The notes: generated from the letters alone by a model not told the origin. Positions 13,588 to 20,984 are shown, numbered from the stretch's first letter. The stretch: DNA of 24,756 nt from an uncultured Candidatus Saccharibacteria bacterium (GCA_948514425.1 CAOQYN010000010.1:1-24756), one strand, 5' to 3'. Translations and numbers: made by a program.

Positions 13588-13695
13588 TCAATCTTGAATC
13601 TTCTTAGGTGTCCTATTTCGCTCCGAATCCTCTTCACGATCCTTCATCCCCTTGTATGCCCAAAAATCCATTCCCGGAAAATAGCGAACACTCAT
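13588..13695 (-). CDS. 35-aa ORF translationally coupled to thrS
   Basis: ATG 13695 overlaps the thrS stop in an ATGA junction and the frame ends at TGA 13588-13590, 24 nt before the miaA GTG. The product (MSVRYFPGMDFWAYKGMKDR, then a charged tail ending KKIQD) is aromatic at the N-terminus and charged at the C-terminus. No family is recognised. The overlap suggests real translation, though its function may only be to bridge ribosomes from thrS to miaA. Confidence 0.5.
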   Translation of the reverse strand: MSVRYFPGMDFWAYKGMKDREEDSERNRTPKKIQD

Positions 13696-15473
13696 TTCAT
13701 ACTCCTCTGCTCCAACCATCCCCTCAATTCATCTAGCTCTACTTTCTCTTCCCCCTCTCTCGTCCGCACACTTACCACCCTCTCAGAAGCATCTTTCTCA
13801 CCAACAATCAACACTACTGGAATCTTCATCTCTGTTGCACGTTTAATCTTCTTTCCTAGGCTATCATCACTCCGGTCCACCTCAAACCTCAATTCATTCC
13901 CCTTCACCGGTTCATCCAAGACCACATCACTAAGTACTTTCTCCACCTCTTTGACATAATCCTCAACTTTATCATTCACCGTCAATACTCTCACCTGCTC
14001 TGGCGCACACCACAGCGGAAACCACCCACCAGTATGTTCAATAAATACACTCATAAAACGCTCAATCGAGCCCAAAGTCGCATGGTGAATCATTACTGGA
14101 CGTTCTTTTTTACCTTCCTCGTTGACGAATTCTAGCCCAAAACGCTCAGGCTGTACAAAGTCCAGCTGTATCGTTGCCACCTGGTGTTCACGCCCCAAAG
14201 CATCTTCCGCCATAAAATCAATTTTTGGACCATAAAATGCCGCCTCACCCTCTTGTTCAAAATACTCTAGACCATTGTCGACCGCTGCTTCCTTAATCTG
14301 TCCTTGTGCCATCTTCCAAAGTTCTGGATCCCCCAAATACTTATCCGATTCGTCTCGATAGCTCAAACGCGCACGCAGTTTATCCATTCCGACCGTCGTA
14401 TACAATTTTCGCACAATCTTAACTAATTGTTGAATTTCGTCTTTAATCTGTTCTCTGCGGCAAAAAACGTGCGAATCGTCCTGTGTCAATGCGCGCACTC
14501 GCGACAAACCACCCAACTCACCCGTTTTTTCATCACGATAATCCGTCGTTGCTTCCATATACCTAACGGGCATCTCACGATAGGTCCGCGGCTGTGATGC
14601 AAAAATTTGCGCATGATGCGGACAATTCATCGGTTTCATTGCAAATTCCTCACCGTTCACCTGCGAATGCACCATAAACAATTCATCACCAAACTTTGCG
14701 TAATGTCCAGACGCCTTATATAGATCTACCTTTGTAATATGTGGAGTCCAGACCTTCCTAAATCCAGCTTTCCCTCGTAAGCCCAACGAAAACTCGCTCA
14801 ATTCTTCCCGCAGTACCGTCCCTCTTGGTGTAAACAATGGCAAACCCGACCCCACCAACTCCGAAAAACAGAACAAATCCAATTCTTTACCTAATTTTCG
14901 GTGATCACGCTTTTTCGCTTCTTCCTGCCGCTCCAGATAAGCTTTAAGTTCATCCTCCGTCTCAAACGCTAAACCGTAAATCCGCGTCAACATCTCACGC
15001 TTCTCATCTCCACGCCAATACGCCCCCGCAATCCGATCCAGCCTGAATGTCCCAATCTTCCCCAAATCCTCTACGTGTGGACCCTTGCACAAATCACTAA
15101 ACAGCACTTCTCCGCTCTGTTCGTCTTTCAAATCATAGAACGTAATCGGCTCATCTGCTGGTAACTCCTCAATCAACTCAACCTTATATTTCTGATTATT
15201 CTCTTTTGCCCATTCTAACGCCTCCTCTCGAGAAACTTCCCGACGCACCATTTGCAAACCACGCTTCACAAGCCCCCGCATCTTCTTCTCAATCTTCTCA
15301 AGATCCGCATCCGACACCTTCTCGCCCCCAAAATCAATATCGTAATAAAACCCGTTCTCAATCGCCGGACCAACTCCAAAAGTTGTTGTCGGATAAAGCT
15401 CCCGCACCGCTGCTGCCAACACATGGCTCAGGCTGTGGCGCATCTTTTCGACTTCACTGCTCGAAACTTCCAT
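13692..15473 (-). CDS. thrS: Threonyl-tRNA synthetase (no TGS domain)
   Basis: This class II synthetase charges tRNA-Thr. It begins directly at the editing (TGS-linked SAD) domain: MRHSLSHVLAAAVRELYP with the HxxxH motif (about residues 12-16) and CKGPHVEDLGKIGTFRL. The catalytic core has MKPMNCPHHAQIF, motif 2 RVRALTQDDSHVFC and motif 3 HHATLGSIERFMSVFIEHTGG, followed by the HGTP anticodon-binding domain. At 593 aa it lacks the N-terminal ubiquitin-like TGS domain of about 60 aa, while the editing site is kept. SD AAAGGA stands 7 nt before ATG, and TATAAT gives a leader of about 30 nt. It is the first gene of a six-gene operon. Confidence 0.96.
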   Translation of the reverse strand: MEVSSSEVEKMRHSLSHVLAAAVRELYPTTTFGVGPAIENGFYYDIDFGGEKVSDADLEKIEKKMRGLVKRGLQMVRREVSREEALEWAKENNQKYKVELIEELPADEPITFYDLKDEQSGEVLFSDLCKGPHVEDLGKIGTFRLDRIAGAYWRGDEKREMLTRIYGLAFETEDELKAYLERQEEAKKRDHRKLGKELDLFCFSELVGSGLPLFTPRGTVLREELSEFSLGLRGKAGFRKVWTPHITKVDLYKASGHYAKFGDELFMVHSQVNGEEFAMKPMNCPHHAQIFASQPRTYREMPVRYMEATTDYRDEKTGELGGLSRVRALTQDDSHVFCRREQIKDEIQQLVKIVRKLYTTVGMDKLRARLSYRDESDKYLGDPELWKMAQGQIKEAAVDNGLEYFEQEGEAAFYGPKIDFMAEDALGREHQVATIQLDFVQPERFGLEFVNEEGKKERPVMIHHATLGSIERFMSVFIEHTGGWFPLWCAPEQVRVLTVNDKVEDYVKEVEKVLSDVVLDEPVKGNELRFEVDRSDDSLGKKIKRATEMKIPVVLIVGEKDASERVVSVRTREGEEKVELDELRGWLEQRSMK

Positions 15474-15508
15474 AGCTTCATCCTTTCCTTTTAGGTTATT
15501 ATTTTCAT

Positions 15509-15514
15509 ATTATA
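15509..15514 (-). promoter_or_regulatory. -10 box of the thrS operon
   Basis: TATAAT on the minus strand, start near 15502, leader with SD AAAGGA. No clear -35. The leader is too short for a T-box. Confidence 0.55.
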
Positions 15515-15551
15515 CCACAAAAAATCCCCCACCCGAGATAACGCCATTTTA

Positions 15552-16121
15552 CTACTTCTTGCGCTTACGCGCCTTCTTTTTCTTCCCCACTCTCACCTCA
15601 CGCACATACCCCACAATCGAAGTCACAAACATCACCGCCTCACAAATCACTCCAAAAATCGAGCCAACAAAACCGTTATAGGTCATCCAGCAAAACGCTA
15701 CTGGCACACCCAAAAGTTTATATACTCTTGTATTCCCCTGCCAGAAAATCGAAATCTCATATATCACCGTCGCCGCTACCGACAACAAACTGAGCGGACC
15801 ATCATAAGTCAACACTGCTAATACCGCAATTACCGCTAGCACAATCAACAAAACAAGATAATCTCGCAACGTTAATTTATTGTTCTTACCCTGATCATGC
15901 TCATCCCACAAGTAATAAAAGTTCGCAAGCAAAATCACTACCGACATTGCCATCCCAAGATCCGCACCCAACAACATAAATGCCACAATTCCCGTAGTCA
16001 TTGACGCTATATCAAGCAGTACAATCGCTTTGCGATTTTTTGCCAAATATGATGCCCCCAGCAAAGTATATTCTATCACCGTAAAAATCTGCGACCAAAT
16101 GTAAACAGCAGTAAATTCCAT
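15552..16121 (-). CDS. YgjV-like integral membrane protein
   Basis: From the preferred start (MEFTAVYIWSQIF) the product is 189 aa with about six membrane helices and a basic tail (VGKKKKARKRKK). The C-terminal block VYKLLGVPVAFCWMTYNGFVGSIFGVICEAVMF matches the YgjV/Imp family of bacterial inner membrane proteins, whose function is not known. The frame is open to 16163, but TATAAT at 16129-16134 would lie inside the longer version, so ATG 16121 (7 nt after the box) is chosen; ATG 16127 is 1 nt from the box. It is transcribed separately from the HD gene upstream, which has its own terminator. Confidence 0.75.
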   Translation of the reverse strand: MEFTAVYIWSQIFTVIEYTLLGASYLAKNRKAIVLLDIASMTTGIVAFMLLGADLGMAMSVVILLANFYYLWDEHDQGKNNKLTLRDYLVLLIVLAVIAVLAVLTYDGPLSLLSVAATVIYEISIFWQGNTRVYKLLGVPVAFCWMTYNGFVGSIFGVICEAVMFVTSIVGYVREVRVGKKKKARKRKK

Positions 16122-16128
16122 AACCATT

Positions 16129-16134
16129 ATTATA
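16129..16134 (-). promoter_or_regulatory. TATAAT box of the ygjV-like gene (leaderless)
   Basis: GTAGTATAATAATGGTT then ATG: the box ends 7 nt before the chosen start 16121. Confidence 0.55.
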
Positions 16135-16149
16135 CTACATATGGTAAAA

Positions 16150-16180
16150 ATAGACCAGTTCAATATCTGAACTGGTCTAT
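16150..16180 (-). terminator. Terminator of the HD-domain gene
   Basis: Perfect 13-bp stem ATAGACCAGTTCA / TGAACTGGTCTAT with a 5-nt loop, followed on the minus strand by TTTTTA. Confidence 0.85.
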
Positions 16181-16194
16181 CAGAGTGTAATGAA

Positions 16195-16926
16195 TTACAC
16201 TGCCTGCGTTAGCAAAATTGAATAATCTTGTGCACCTTTCGCATTCACAAAATTTTCATCCCTCAACTTTACATTGTATGCCAACGCGTAAACATCATTG
16301 ATCCCACGAATACTTACTCTCAGCAGATGCAACAAATTTGAAGCCTCTGGCCACAGGCTCTCCGCCCGCTTCAGTGTTGGCAAAAGCAACCAATCTGTTT
16401 CTACCACGTTTTTCCGCACTTTCTCATCTGGAAACGAAGCCGACATCGTCGTTAAATTATTATAACGATCGAAACCCTTACCAATAGTCGCCTCCTTGCT
16501 CTCCAAGAGTTCATTATAATATCGCTTCTTTAACTCATACTTCGATTCATCATCAAACCGAATCAAAGACATGTACTTCACACCATTTTTAATCCGTACA
16601 TTAAATGGCATCTCAGAAATCGCAACATGCGCATCTTCTCTTAAATCATGTAACAGTAATGTGGCAATTAAGTCATCCGTAATATTGGCATCATTGATAG
16701 ATACAGCGTGACTCGCCATCGCTAAAGGATGAACAATATACGGCTGGCCATCACTACGAGTCTGCCCCTCATGATGTAGTTGCATATAGCCCAAAGCCCG
16801 CAAGCTCTCGCTCATCCCCTTTCCCATAAAATACGCCCGCAAAAACAATATCGTTTGTTCCACGTCCACTACTCGGCCAACAAATTCCGGATTCAAGGCC
16901 AAAATTGCATCTTTCACGTGCTTCAT
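16195..16926 (-). CDS. HD-domain (p)ppGpp hydrolase-like protein
   Basis: The 243-aa protein resembles the hydrolase half of SpoT/RSH enzymes or small alarmone hydrolases. It has GQPYIVHPLAMA (metal His), LIATLLLHDLREDA (the HD pair and ED) and FDRYNNLTTM, the counterpart of the K-x-ADRLHNMRT block. No synthetase, TGS or ACT domain follows, so if active it would remove the 3' pyrophosphate of (p)ppGpp; other phosphohydrolase substrates remain possible. The start at 16926 (MKHVKDAI) is chosen because SD AAGGAGG is 11 nt upstream; the alternative ATG 16935 is only 2 nt from it. It is a single gene with its own terminator. Confidence 0.75.
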   Translation of the reverse strand: MKHVKDAILALNPEFVGRVVDVEQTILFLRAYFMGKGMSESLRALGYMQLHHEGQTRSDGQPYIVHPLAMASHAVSINDANITDDLIATLLLHDLREDAHVAISEMPFNVRIKNGVKYMSLIRFDDESKYELKKRYYNELLESKEATIGKGFDRYNNLTTMSASFPDEKVRKNVVETDWLLLPTLKRAESLWPEASNLLHLLRVSIRGINDVYALAYNVKLRDENFVNAKGAQDYSILLTQAV

Positions 16927-17060
16927 AGTTTTCATTACCTCCTTCTTAAAGAACTATCATTTTGGAACAACGCCCCTGATTAAAAATCGTACCCTCCCTA
17001 CTTCAAGCATGTCATATCACGCCAACAAAAACAAGTCTTACTATATCGTCTAAAACATGC

Positions 17061-17066
17061 TACAAT
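17061..17066 (+). promoter_or_regulatory. -10 box of tRNA-Val
   Basis: TACAAT with TTACTA 17 nt upstream (17038-17043); start near 17073, 3 nt before the mature tRNA. Confidence 0.6.
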
Positions 17067-17075
17067 CTAAGCGTT

Positions 17076-17152
17076 GGGTCGCTAGCTCAGTTGGCTAGAG
17101 CGCCTCGTTTACACCGAGGAGGTCGGGGGTTCGAGCCCCTCGCGACCCACCA
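17076..17152 (+). tRNA. tRNA-Val (anticodon UAC)
   Basis: Cloverleaf: acceptor GGGTCGC/GCGACCC, D-arm with AGCTCAGTTGGCTAGAGC, anticodon stem CCTCG/CGAGG with loop TTTACAC, T-arm GGGGG-TTCGAGC-CCCCT (one G-U). CCA is encoded. Anticodon TAC decodes GUN valine codons, mainly GUA. It has its own promoter and terminator and borders a cassette block. Confidence 0.97.
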
Positions 17153-17153
17153 G

Positions 17154-17187
17154 ATAAATAAGTAGAGCAATTGCTCTACTTATTTAT
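17154..17187. terminator. Terminator after tRNA-Val (34-bp perfect palindrome)
   Basis: The arm ATAAATAAGTAGAGCAA (17154-17170) is mirrored exactly at 17171-17187. Usable on both strands, so it also insulates the inverted cassette that follows. Confidence 0.8.
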
Positions 17188-17218
17188 TGTTGTAAGTCTA
17201 ATAACCGAGATCTCAAAG

Positions 17219-17451
17219 CTATTTGCCCCCATCAGCTCCATAGAGCCAGCGAAGGGAGAAAGCATCACGGCGTCCGTTGTAGCTCGATGGTAGGACATAA
17301 GTAGGATATATGCGTAGATCATAGGCATGAATGTCAGATACAATGGTGCGTGACCAACGGTAACCATCCCGGCCAACTACATCGGTGAAACCGCCAGCAA
17401 GATTTACCCACCCACTACGGACAAAAGCTAAGGGTAGGGAGATAATGTTGG
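17219..17451 (-). other. FISUMP-like cassette 4 (complete, inverted)
   Basis: On the minus strand the frame begins in repeat copy D: SNIISLPLAFVRSG, WVNLAGG, DVVGRDGYRWSRT, IHAYDLRIYP, PSSYNGRRDAFSLRWLYG, with TAG at 17219-17221. All landmarks of the module are intact. Upstream ATGs at 17470-17482 have no SD, so expression is unlikely. It ends about 30 bp from the tRNA-Val terminator. Confidence 0.65.
17411..17451 (-). repeat. Cassette repeat copy D (full, inverted)
   Basis: 41 bp, one change from copy B (CATTATC for CATCATC). Opens cassette 4. Confidence 0.9.
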
Positions 17452-17497
17452 AGGCATCAATATTATTCATGATAAGCGTCATGGGTTTACTTATCGG

Positions 17498-17538
17498 TAT
17501 TAGTCGAACTAATACAGTATGTACTAGTTCGACTAATA
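17498..17538. repeat. 14-bp perfect inverted repeat between divergent cassettes
   Basis: TATTAGTCGAACTA (17498-17511) and TAGTTCGACTAATA (17525-17538) around a 13-bp spacer that is itself nearly symmetric (TAC...GTA). It lies in the AT-rich 140 bp between cassettes 4 and 5, which point away from each other. It could be a recombinase core, operator or hairpin. Confidence 0.6.
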
Positions 17539-17588
17539 TATAATAGAGATAAATTAAGTACTTATAATTATACTTATTAACTTATTTA

Positions 17589-17609
17589 TTAGCTTTTGTC
17601 CGTAGTAGG
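17589..17609 (+). repeat. Cassette repeat copy E (5' truncated)
   Basis: 21 bp, TTAGCTTTTGTCCGTAGTAG then G; one base differs from the core (AGG for GGG). Homology starts abruptly next to AT-rich DNA. Confidence 0.85.
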
Positions 17610-17795
17610 TTCGTCGGCGTCGACGGCGGCTACGTCTACTACACCGGCGACGAGGCGGCGCTTCGGTCGCGTACCTCTGTCTCAGCGACCAATGCTTACA
17701 TTTTGGACTCAGGTCCTACTCTTGTCCTCCCGTCAAACAGCGCAGTTCGTTATTATGGTCGCCCCCTCCGCTGGCTCTACCTAGGTAGTGTTTGA
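17589..17795 (+). other. FISUMP-like cassette 5 (complete coding part)
   Basis: Frame from the truncated repeat E: LAFVRSRFVGVDGG, then TSVSATNAYILDSG, LPSNSAVRYYGRPLRWLYLGSV, TGA 17793-17795. The usual WSRT is LRSRTS here. The tail after PLRWL holds the palindrome CTACCTAGGTAG, shared with cassette 7. No RBS or start codon. Confidence 0.65.
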
Positions 17796-17811
17796 TGGAG
17801 AATATGACCCT

Positions 17812-17852
17812 CCAACATTATCTCCCTACCCTTAGCTTTTGTCCGTAGTGGG
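17812..17852 (+). repeat. Cassette repeat copy F (full)
   Basis: 41 bp with the CATTATC variant, as in copy D. It separates cassettes 5 and 6. Confidence 0.9.
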
Positions 17853-18086
17853 TGGGTCCCTCTTAATGACGGTTTGGCTGACGTCGTCGGCCGCAGTCTC
17901 TATGACTGGTCACGTGTAGCTACTTCTGCGTCTGTTACCTACTACTTGGGCGTGCTTCCTACTGAGGTGTACCCGTCAAACGACAGCAACCGTTGGCTCG
18001 GGTTCCCCCTCGCTGCCATACCATACAACCAATTATCGGACCACTTCTATTTCTCCTCTTTACAATTTTTCTATAATCAGTTATAA
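17812..18086 (+). other. FISUMP-like cassette 6 (3' end diverges into rpsT promoter)
   Basis: Frame from repeat F: LAFVRSGWVPLNDGLADVVG, SLYDWSRVATSASVTYYLGV, VYPSNDSNRWLGFPL, after which the expected RWL is lost (AAIPYNQL) and the frame runs on to TAA 18084-18086. The last 30 bp overlap the rpsT promoter, so this module appears cut off at its junction with the ribosomal gene. Confidence 0.6.
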
Positions 18087-18087
18087 T
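18059..18087 (+). promoter_or_regulatory. Promoter of rpsT
   Basis: TTTACA (18059-18064), 17-nt spacer, TATAAT (18082-18087); leader of about 40 nt with SD GAGGA. A second TATAAT at 18072-18077 has poor spacing. Confidence 0.7.
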
Positions 18088-18133
18088 TACCAGAAGTAAG
18101 TATTTTATATTAATTAACCTTGAGGAAATATTA

Positions 18134-18376
18134 ATGCCGATTATCAAATCTGCGAAAAAAGCCGCCCGCCAGGCAGAAAAGCGCACCGCGCACAACCAGC
18201 AAATCAAAAAAGACATCAAAACTGCACTCAAAGCTTTTAAGGCTTCCCCAACTACCGAAACTATGGCAAAAGCTCAATCTGAATATGATAAAGCCGTCAA
18301 GAAAGGCCTTCTAAAGAAAAATACCGCTTCTCGCCGTAAAGCTGCACTCGCAAAATTTGCCAAAGCAGCAAAATAA
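18134..18376 (+). CDS. rpsT: 30S ribosomal protein S20
   Basis: The 80-aa, Lys- and Ala-rich protein has the S20 helical pattern: MPIIKSAKKAARQAEKRTAHNQQIKKDIKTALK, then YDKAVKKGLLKKNTASRRKAALAK, the usual conserved C-terminal block (K-G-x-x-KN-A-x-R-x-K-S-x-L). It binds 16S rRNA early in 30S assembly. SD GAGGA stands 9 nt before ATG. It is a single gene between the second cassette block and convergent holA. Confidence 0.96.
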   Translation: MPIIKSAKKAARQAEKRTAHNQQIKKDIKTALKAFKASPTTETMAKAQSEYDKAVKKGLLKKNTASRRKAALAKFAKAAK

Positions 18377-18519
18377 ATAAACTGTCAAAACTTAAAGAAG
18401 ACCCTAGGATCCTGGGCTTATTGTCGGCAATGAACACATAATGACCGTCGTCACCTTTTCGCCCTAATACTGCACGCATTAAGGAATACTGCCCTGCACA
18501 CGACGGAGAATATTGCCCC

Positions 18520-19128
18520 TCAACTCTTCACTCTCAATAAAAACGCCTTTATCAACATCCACGGATCCAAACCCGTTGTTTTCATCTCCATATCCAACTT
18601 CGCCAATTCTTTTAGAAGCCGCTTCTCCTTCGCTCCGCCTTTTTGCTCAAACTTTTTCAACGCTTGTGTCACCATTAGCCCAAAAAACATAAACGGGTCC
18701 TGCTCCAACTCAATCTGTTCTACCTGCGCTACAGCCCGCTTCCCATCTCTGAGAGCGGTATCTAAGACTCCAAACACCATCTTAGCCTCAGGTTTTGCCT
18801 TCAATGCAAATTCTTGTATTTCTACCCCTGATGACTTCAAATTTTTATACCCCAACGACCGTTTATCCAACTTCAACTCCCAAACCACGACTTCATGCTC
18901 CGTATCGGCATAATCCGCTACTTTCTCCCACAACGCCGGATTTTCGCTCAAATTCTTTAATAAAATCCGCCGTTTCCCCGTCTCAAACAAAGAAGTCCCC
19001 TGAAAAATACTTGGCAAGTCATTTACAACCAAATTTTCACCTTCAAAAACTTCATAATTGCCCCCTATCACACGTTTTAAGGCCATCTCAGCCGCCAACC
19101 TATCCTCACCCACAAAAACTCTTAGCAT
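18520..19128 (-). CDS. holA: DNA polymerase III delta-subunit-like protein (short)
   Basis: The delta subunit opens the sliding clamp within the clamp loader. The 202-aa product has the N-terminal delta pattern: LRVFVGEDRLAAEMALKRVI, LPSIFQGTSLFETGKRRILLKNL (the clamp-contact SLF-GEKR-region) and HEVVVWELKLDKRS, followed by a helical region with DPFMFFGLMVTQ. The usual length is about 330 aa, so the C-terminal collar domain is reduced. No frameshift is evident downstream. The gene starts 6 nt after the mutM stop and is co-transcribed with it. Confidence 0.7.
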   Translation of the reverse strand: MLRVFVGEDRLAAEMALKRVIGGNYEVFEGENLVVNDLPSIFQGTSLFETGKRRILLKNLSENPALWEKVADYADTEHEVVVWELKLDKRSLGYKNLKSSGVEIQEFALKAKPEAKMVFGVLDTALRDGKRAVAQVEQIELEQDPFMFFGLMVTQALKKFEQKGGAKEKRLLKELAKLDMEMKTTGLDPWMLIKAFLLRVKS

Positions 19129-19134
19129 AAGCTT

Positions 19135-20022
19135 CTAGCGCCTCCTAGATGCCTCTACAGGCATTTTTGAAGCCGGTGCTACCTGGCAATTTGGACAAAA
19201 ATGCGTCCCTCTCCCCGCGCATCGTGTTTTCTCAACAATCGTCCCACATCGCAAGCATTCCTTACCTTCTCGCCGAAAAACCTGTGCAAACTTCTCCAAA
19301 TAATCACCCGTTGTACCATCTGGTCTAATGTAAGTTGCCATCGTCGAACCTCCAGAGTCAATCGCCGCCTGCATCACCTTGCATGCCCCCTCCAAAATCT
19401 TAGCCACCTGCTCTTCCGTCAAACTTCCAGCTAAACTCGCCGGATGCACACTTGCATAAAAAAGCGATTCATCCGCATAAATATTACCCAAACCCGCAAT
19501 AATTTTTTGGTTCAAAAGCACCGCTTTAATCGGTGATTTACCGTGACGTTGGCATTTTTTGTACAATTCTCCTACTCCCATCTCCCAAGGTTCTTTCGCT
19601 AGTTCAGCGATAAACTTATCCTTTTCCACCTCATTCGTAGGAATCACCTTTACAAAACCAAACTTTCTTTGATCATTGAAAAATAATTTACCCTCATCAA
19701 ACACAAAAGTTACTCGCGTCTGCTTATTTGGCAATTCATCTGTAAAATTTTTACTCGGATGTCCCGCCGCAAACCATTCTTCACCTCTCCATATCAACTG
19801 ACCAGTCATCCGCAGATGTATCATCAAAGTATAACCATTATCCAAATCAATTAACAAAGCTTTTCCCTTTCTCCGCAGCTCCACAACCCTTGCCGCGTTC
19901 ACATTTTCTACCTCCCCCTGGAAACATTTCCCAGGCTCTGGAATCATTTGAACAATTTTTTTATTCAAAACAAAAGGCACAAGCCCCCGTCGCACTGTTT
20001 CTACCTCTGGTAACTCTGGCAT
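19135..20022 (-). CDS. mutM: Formamidopyrimidine-DNA glycosylase
   Basis: This bifunctional glycosylase/AP lyase removes 8-oxoguanine and FapyG. The catalytic N-terminus PELPEVETVRRGL is exact (Pro2 is the Schiff-base nucleophile, Glu3 assists). GKALLIDL and HLRMTGQL follow, then GLGNIYADESLF (helix-two-turn-helix) and a perfect C-x2-C-x16-C-x2-C zinc finger (CLRC, then GRGTHFCPNC). The 295-aa length is normal. The start is 9 nt after TATAAT with GGAGG in between, so the leader is only a few nt. It is the first gene of a pair with holA. Confidence 0.97.
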   Translation of the reverse strand: MPELPEVETVRRGLVPFVLNKKIVQMIPEPGKCFQGEVENVNAARVVELRRKGKALLIDLDNGYTLMIHLRMTGQLIWRGEEWFAAGHPSKNFTDELPNKQTRVTFVFDEGKLFFNDQRKFGFVKVIPTNEVEKDKFIAELAKEPWEMGVGELYKKCQRHGKSPIKAVLLNQKIIAGLGNIYADESLFYASVHPASLAGSLTEEQVAKILEGACKVMQAAIDSGGSTMATYIRPDGTTGDYLEKFAQVFRREGKECLRCGTIVEKTRCAGRGTHFCPNCQVAPASKMPVEASRRR

Positions 20023-20031
20023 AATACCTCC

Positions 20032-20037
20032 ATTATA
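20032..20037 (-). promoter_or_regulatory. TATAAT box of mutM
   Basis: TATAATGGAGGTATT then ATG. The box touches the SD-like GGAGG, so transcription probably starts within 2-3 nt of the ATG. Confidence 0.5.
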
Positions 20038-20054
20038 TCATCCCTACTCCATGG

Positions 20055-20060
20055 TACAAT
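20055..20060 (+). promoter_or_regulatory. -10 box of the GDPD-like gene (leaderless)
   Basis: TACAAT ends 6 nt before ATG 20067; no SD. Confidence 0.5.
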
Positions 20061-20066
20061 TACTTT

Positions 20067-20984
20067 ATGAAAAGAACGATCTGGAAGCCAATCATCATCA
20101 TTATCTCAATCCTCAGCCTATCTGCCATCATTCTTTGTCCTATCATTCTCAATAACCATCAACGGAATATCGTCGCACCAGCTATAATCGACGATATTCC
20201 TGGCTCAGAGCCACCTTATCACTTTGATTATAGCTGGACCGAAGATCATCCCTACGTTGCGCATGCTTTCGGCAGTATCCTTGGCGATTCCTACACTAAT
20301 TCCCGCGAAGCCTTCCTTCTCAACTATCAGCTCGGTCACCGCGTCTTTGAGGTTGACTTTTCTATTACCGATGACGGCCACACCGTTGCCGCCCATGACG
20401 CCAACCACTGGCGCGAATCCACTACAACTTATGAGCCAATCGACTTCATCAAAGCCTCAGATTCACCACAAGCCTTCACCTACAACAATTTCATGTCATC
20501 GCTCTGGTACGGCAAATATCATCCTCTCGACCTCACTCAACTACTTCAAATTATGGCGAACTATCCCGACATTTATATTGTCACCGACACCAAATATTAT
20601 GACCAAGAGCATGTCACGCAGCAATTTTCCGACTTTCTCTCTGCCGCCAAACAAATTGACACTGCCTTACTCGATCGCTTCATTATTCAAATCTACAGAC
20701 CAGAAATGCTAGACCAAATCATGCAGATCTACCCCTGGAAATCTGTAATTTATACCCTCTATAATAACCCTGATTGGACTACGGAAAACGTACTCGAATT
20801 CTCCCAGCAGTCAGGCGTAAAACTAATCACCCTCGCAGGAGCATGGGCTAACGAGCATAACGTTCAAGTCTGGCAATCAGCCAGCATTCAAGTTGCCGCC
20901 CACACCGTCAATCAACTCAACTACGCCAATCAGCTTCACGCCTTAGGTGTAAAACTACTGTACACCGATTTTCTCCTACCGTAA
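20067..20984 (+). CDS. Exported or membrane-anchored glycerophosphodiester phosphodiesterase-like protein
   Basis: The 305-aa protein has an N-terminal signal-anchor (about residues 8-29, IIIIISILSLSAIILCPIIL) and an extracellular domain. The TIM-barrel start is GDPD-like: HAFGSILG, then TNSREAFLLNYQLGHRVFEVDFSITDDGHTVAAHD, which parallels H-R-G...N-x-x-x-A-F-x-x-A...G-x-x-x-x-E-x-D-V-x-x-T-x-D-G-x-x-V-x-x-H-D. The HRG motif is HAFG, so one catalytic position may differ. IVTDTKYYD stands where E-x-K is usual. The likely role is phosphodiester cleavage of lipid head groups or teichoic-acid-like polymers at the cell surface, which would suit a host-dependent epibiont (inference). It is a single gene divergent from mutM. 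Confidence 0.75.
   Translation: MKRTIWKPIIIIISILSLSAIILCPIILNNHQRNIVAPAIIDDIPGSEPPYHFDYSWTEDHPYVAHAFGSILGDSYTNSREAFLLNYQLGHRVFEVDFSITDDGHTVAAHDANHWRESTTTYEPIDFIKASDSPQAFTYNNFMSSLWYGKYHPLDLTQLLQIMANYPDIYIVTDTKYYDQEHVTQQFSDFLSAAKQIDTALLDRFIIQIYRPEMLDQIMQIYPWKSVIYTLYNNPDWTTENVLEFSQQSGVKLITLAGAWANEHNVQVWQSASIQVAAHTVNQLNYANQLHALGVKLLYTDFLLP

Noticed and set aside
17411..17852. CRISPR array
   Set aside because: Repeat copies are few, irregularly spaced, in both orientations, and the intervening DNA is protein-coding in a constant frame; no cas genes.
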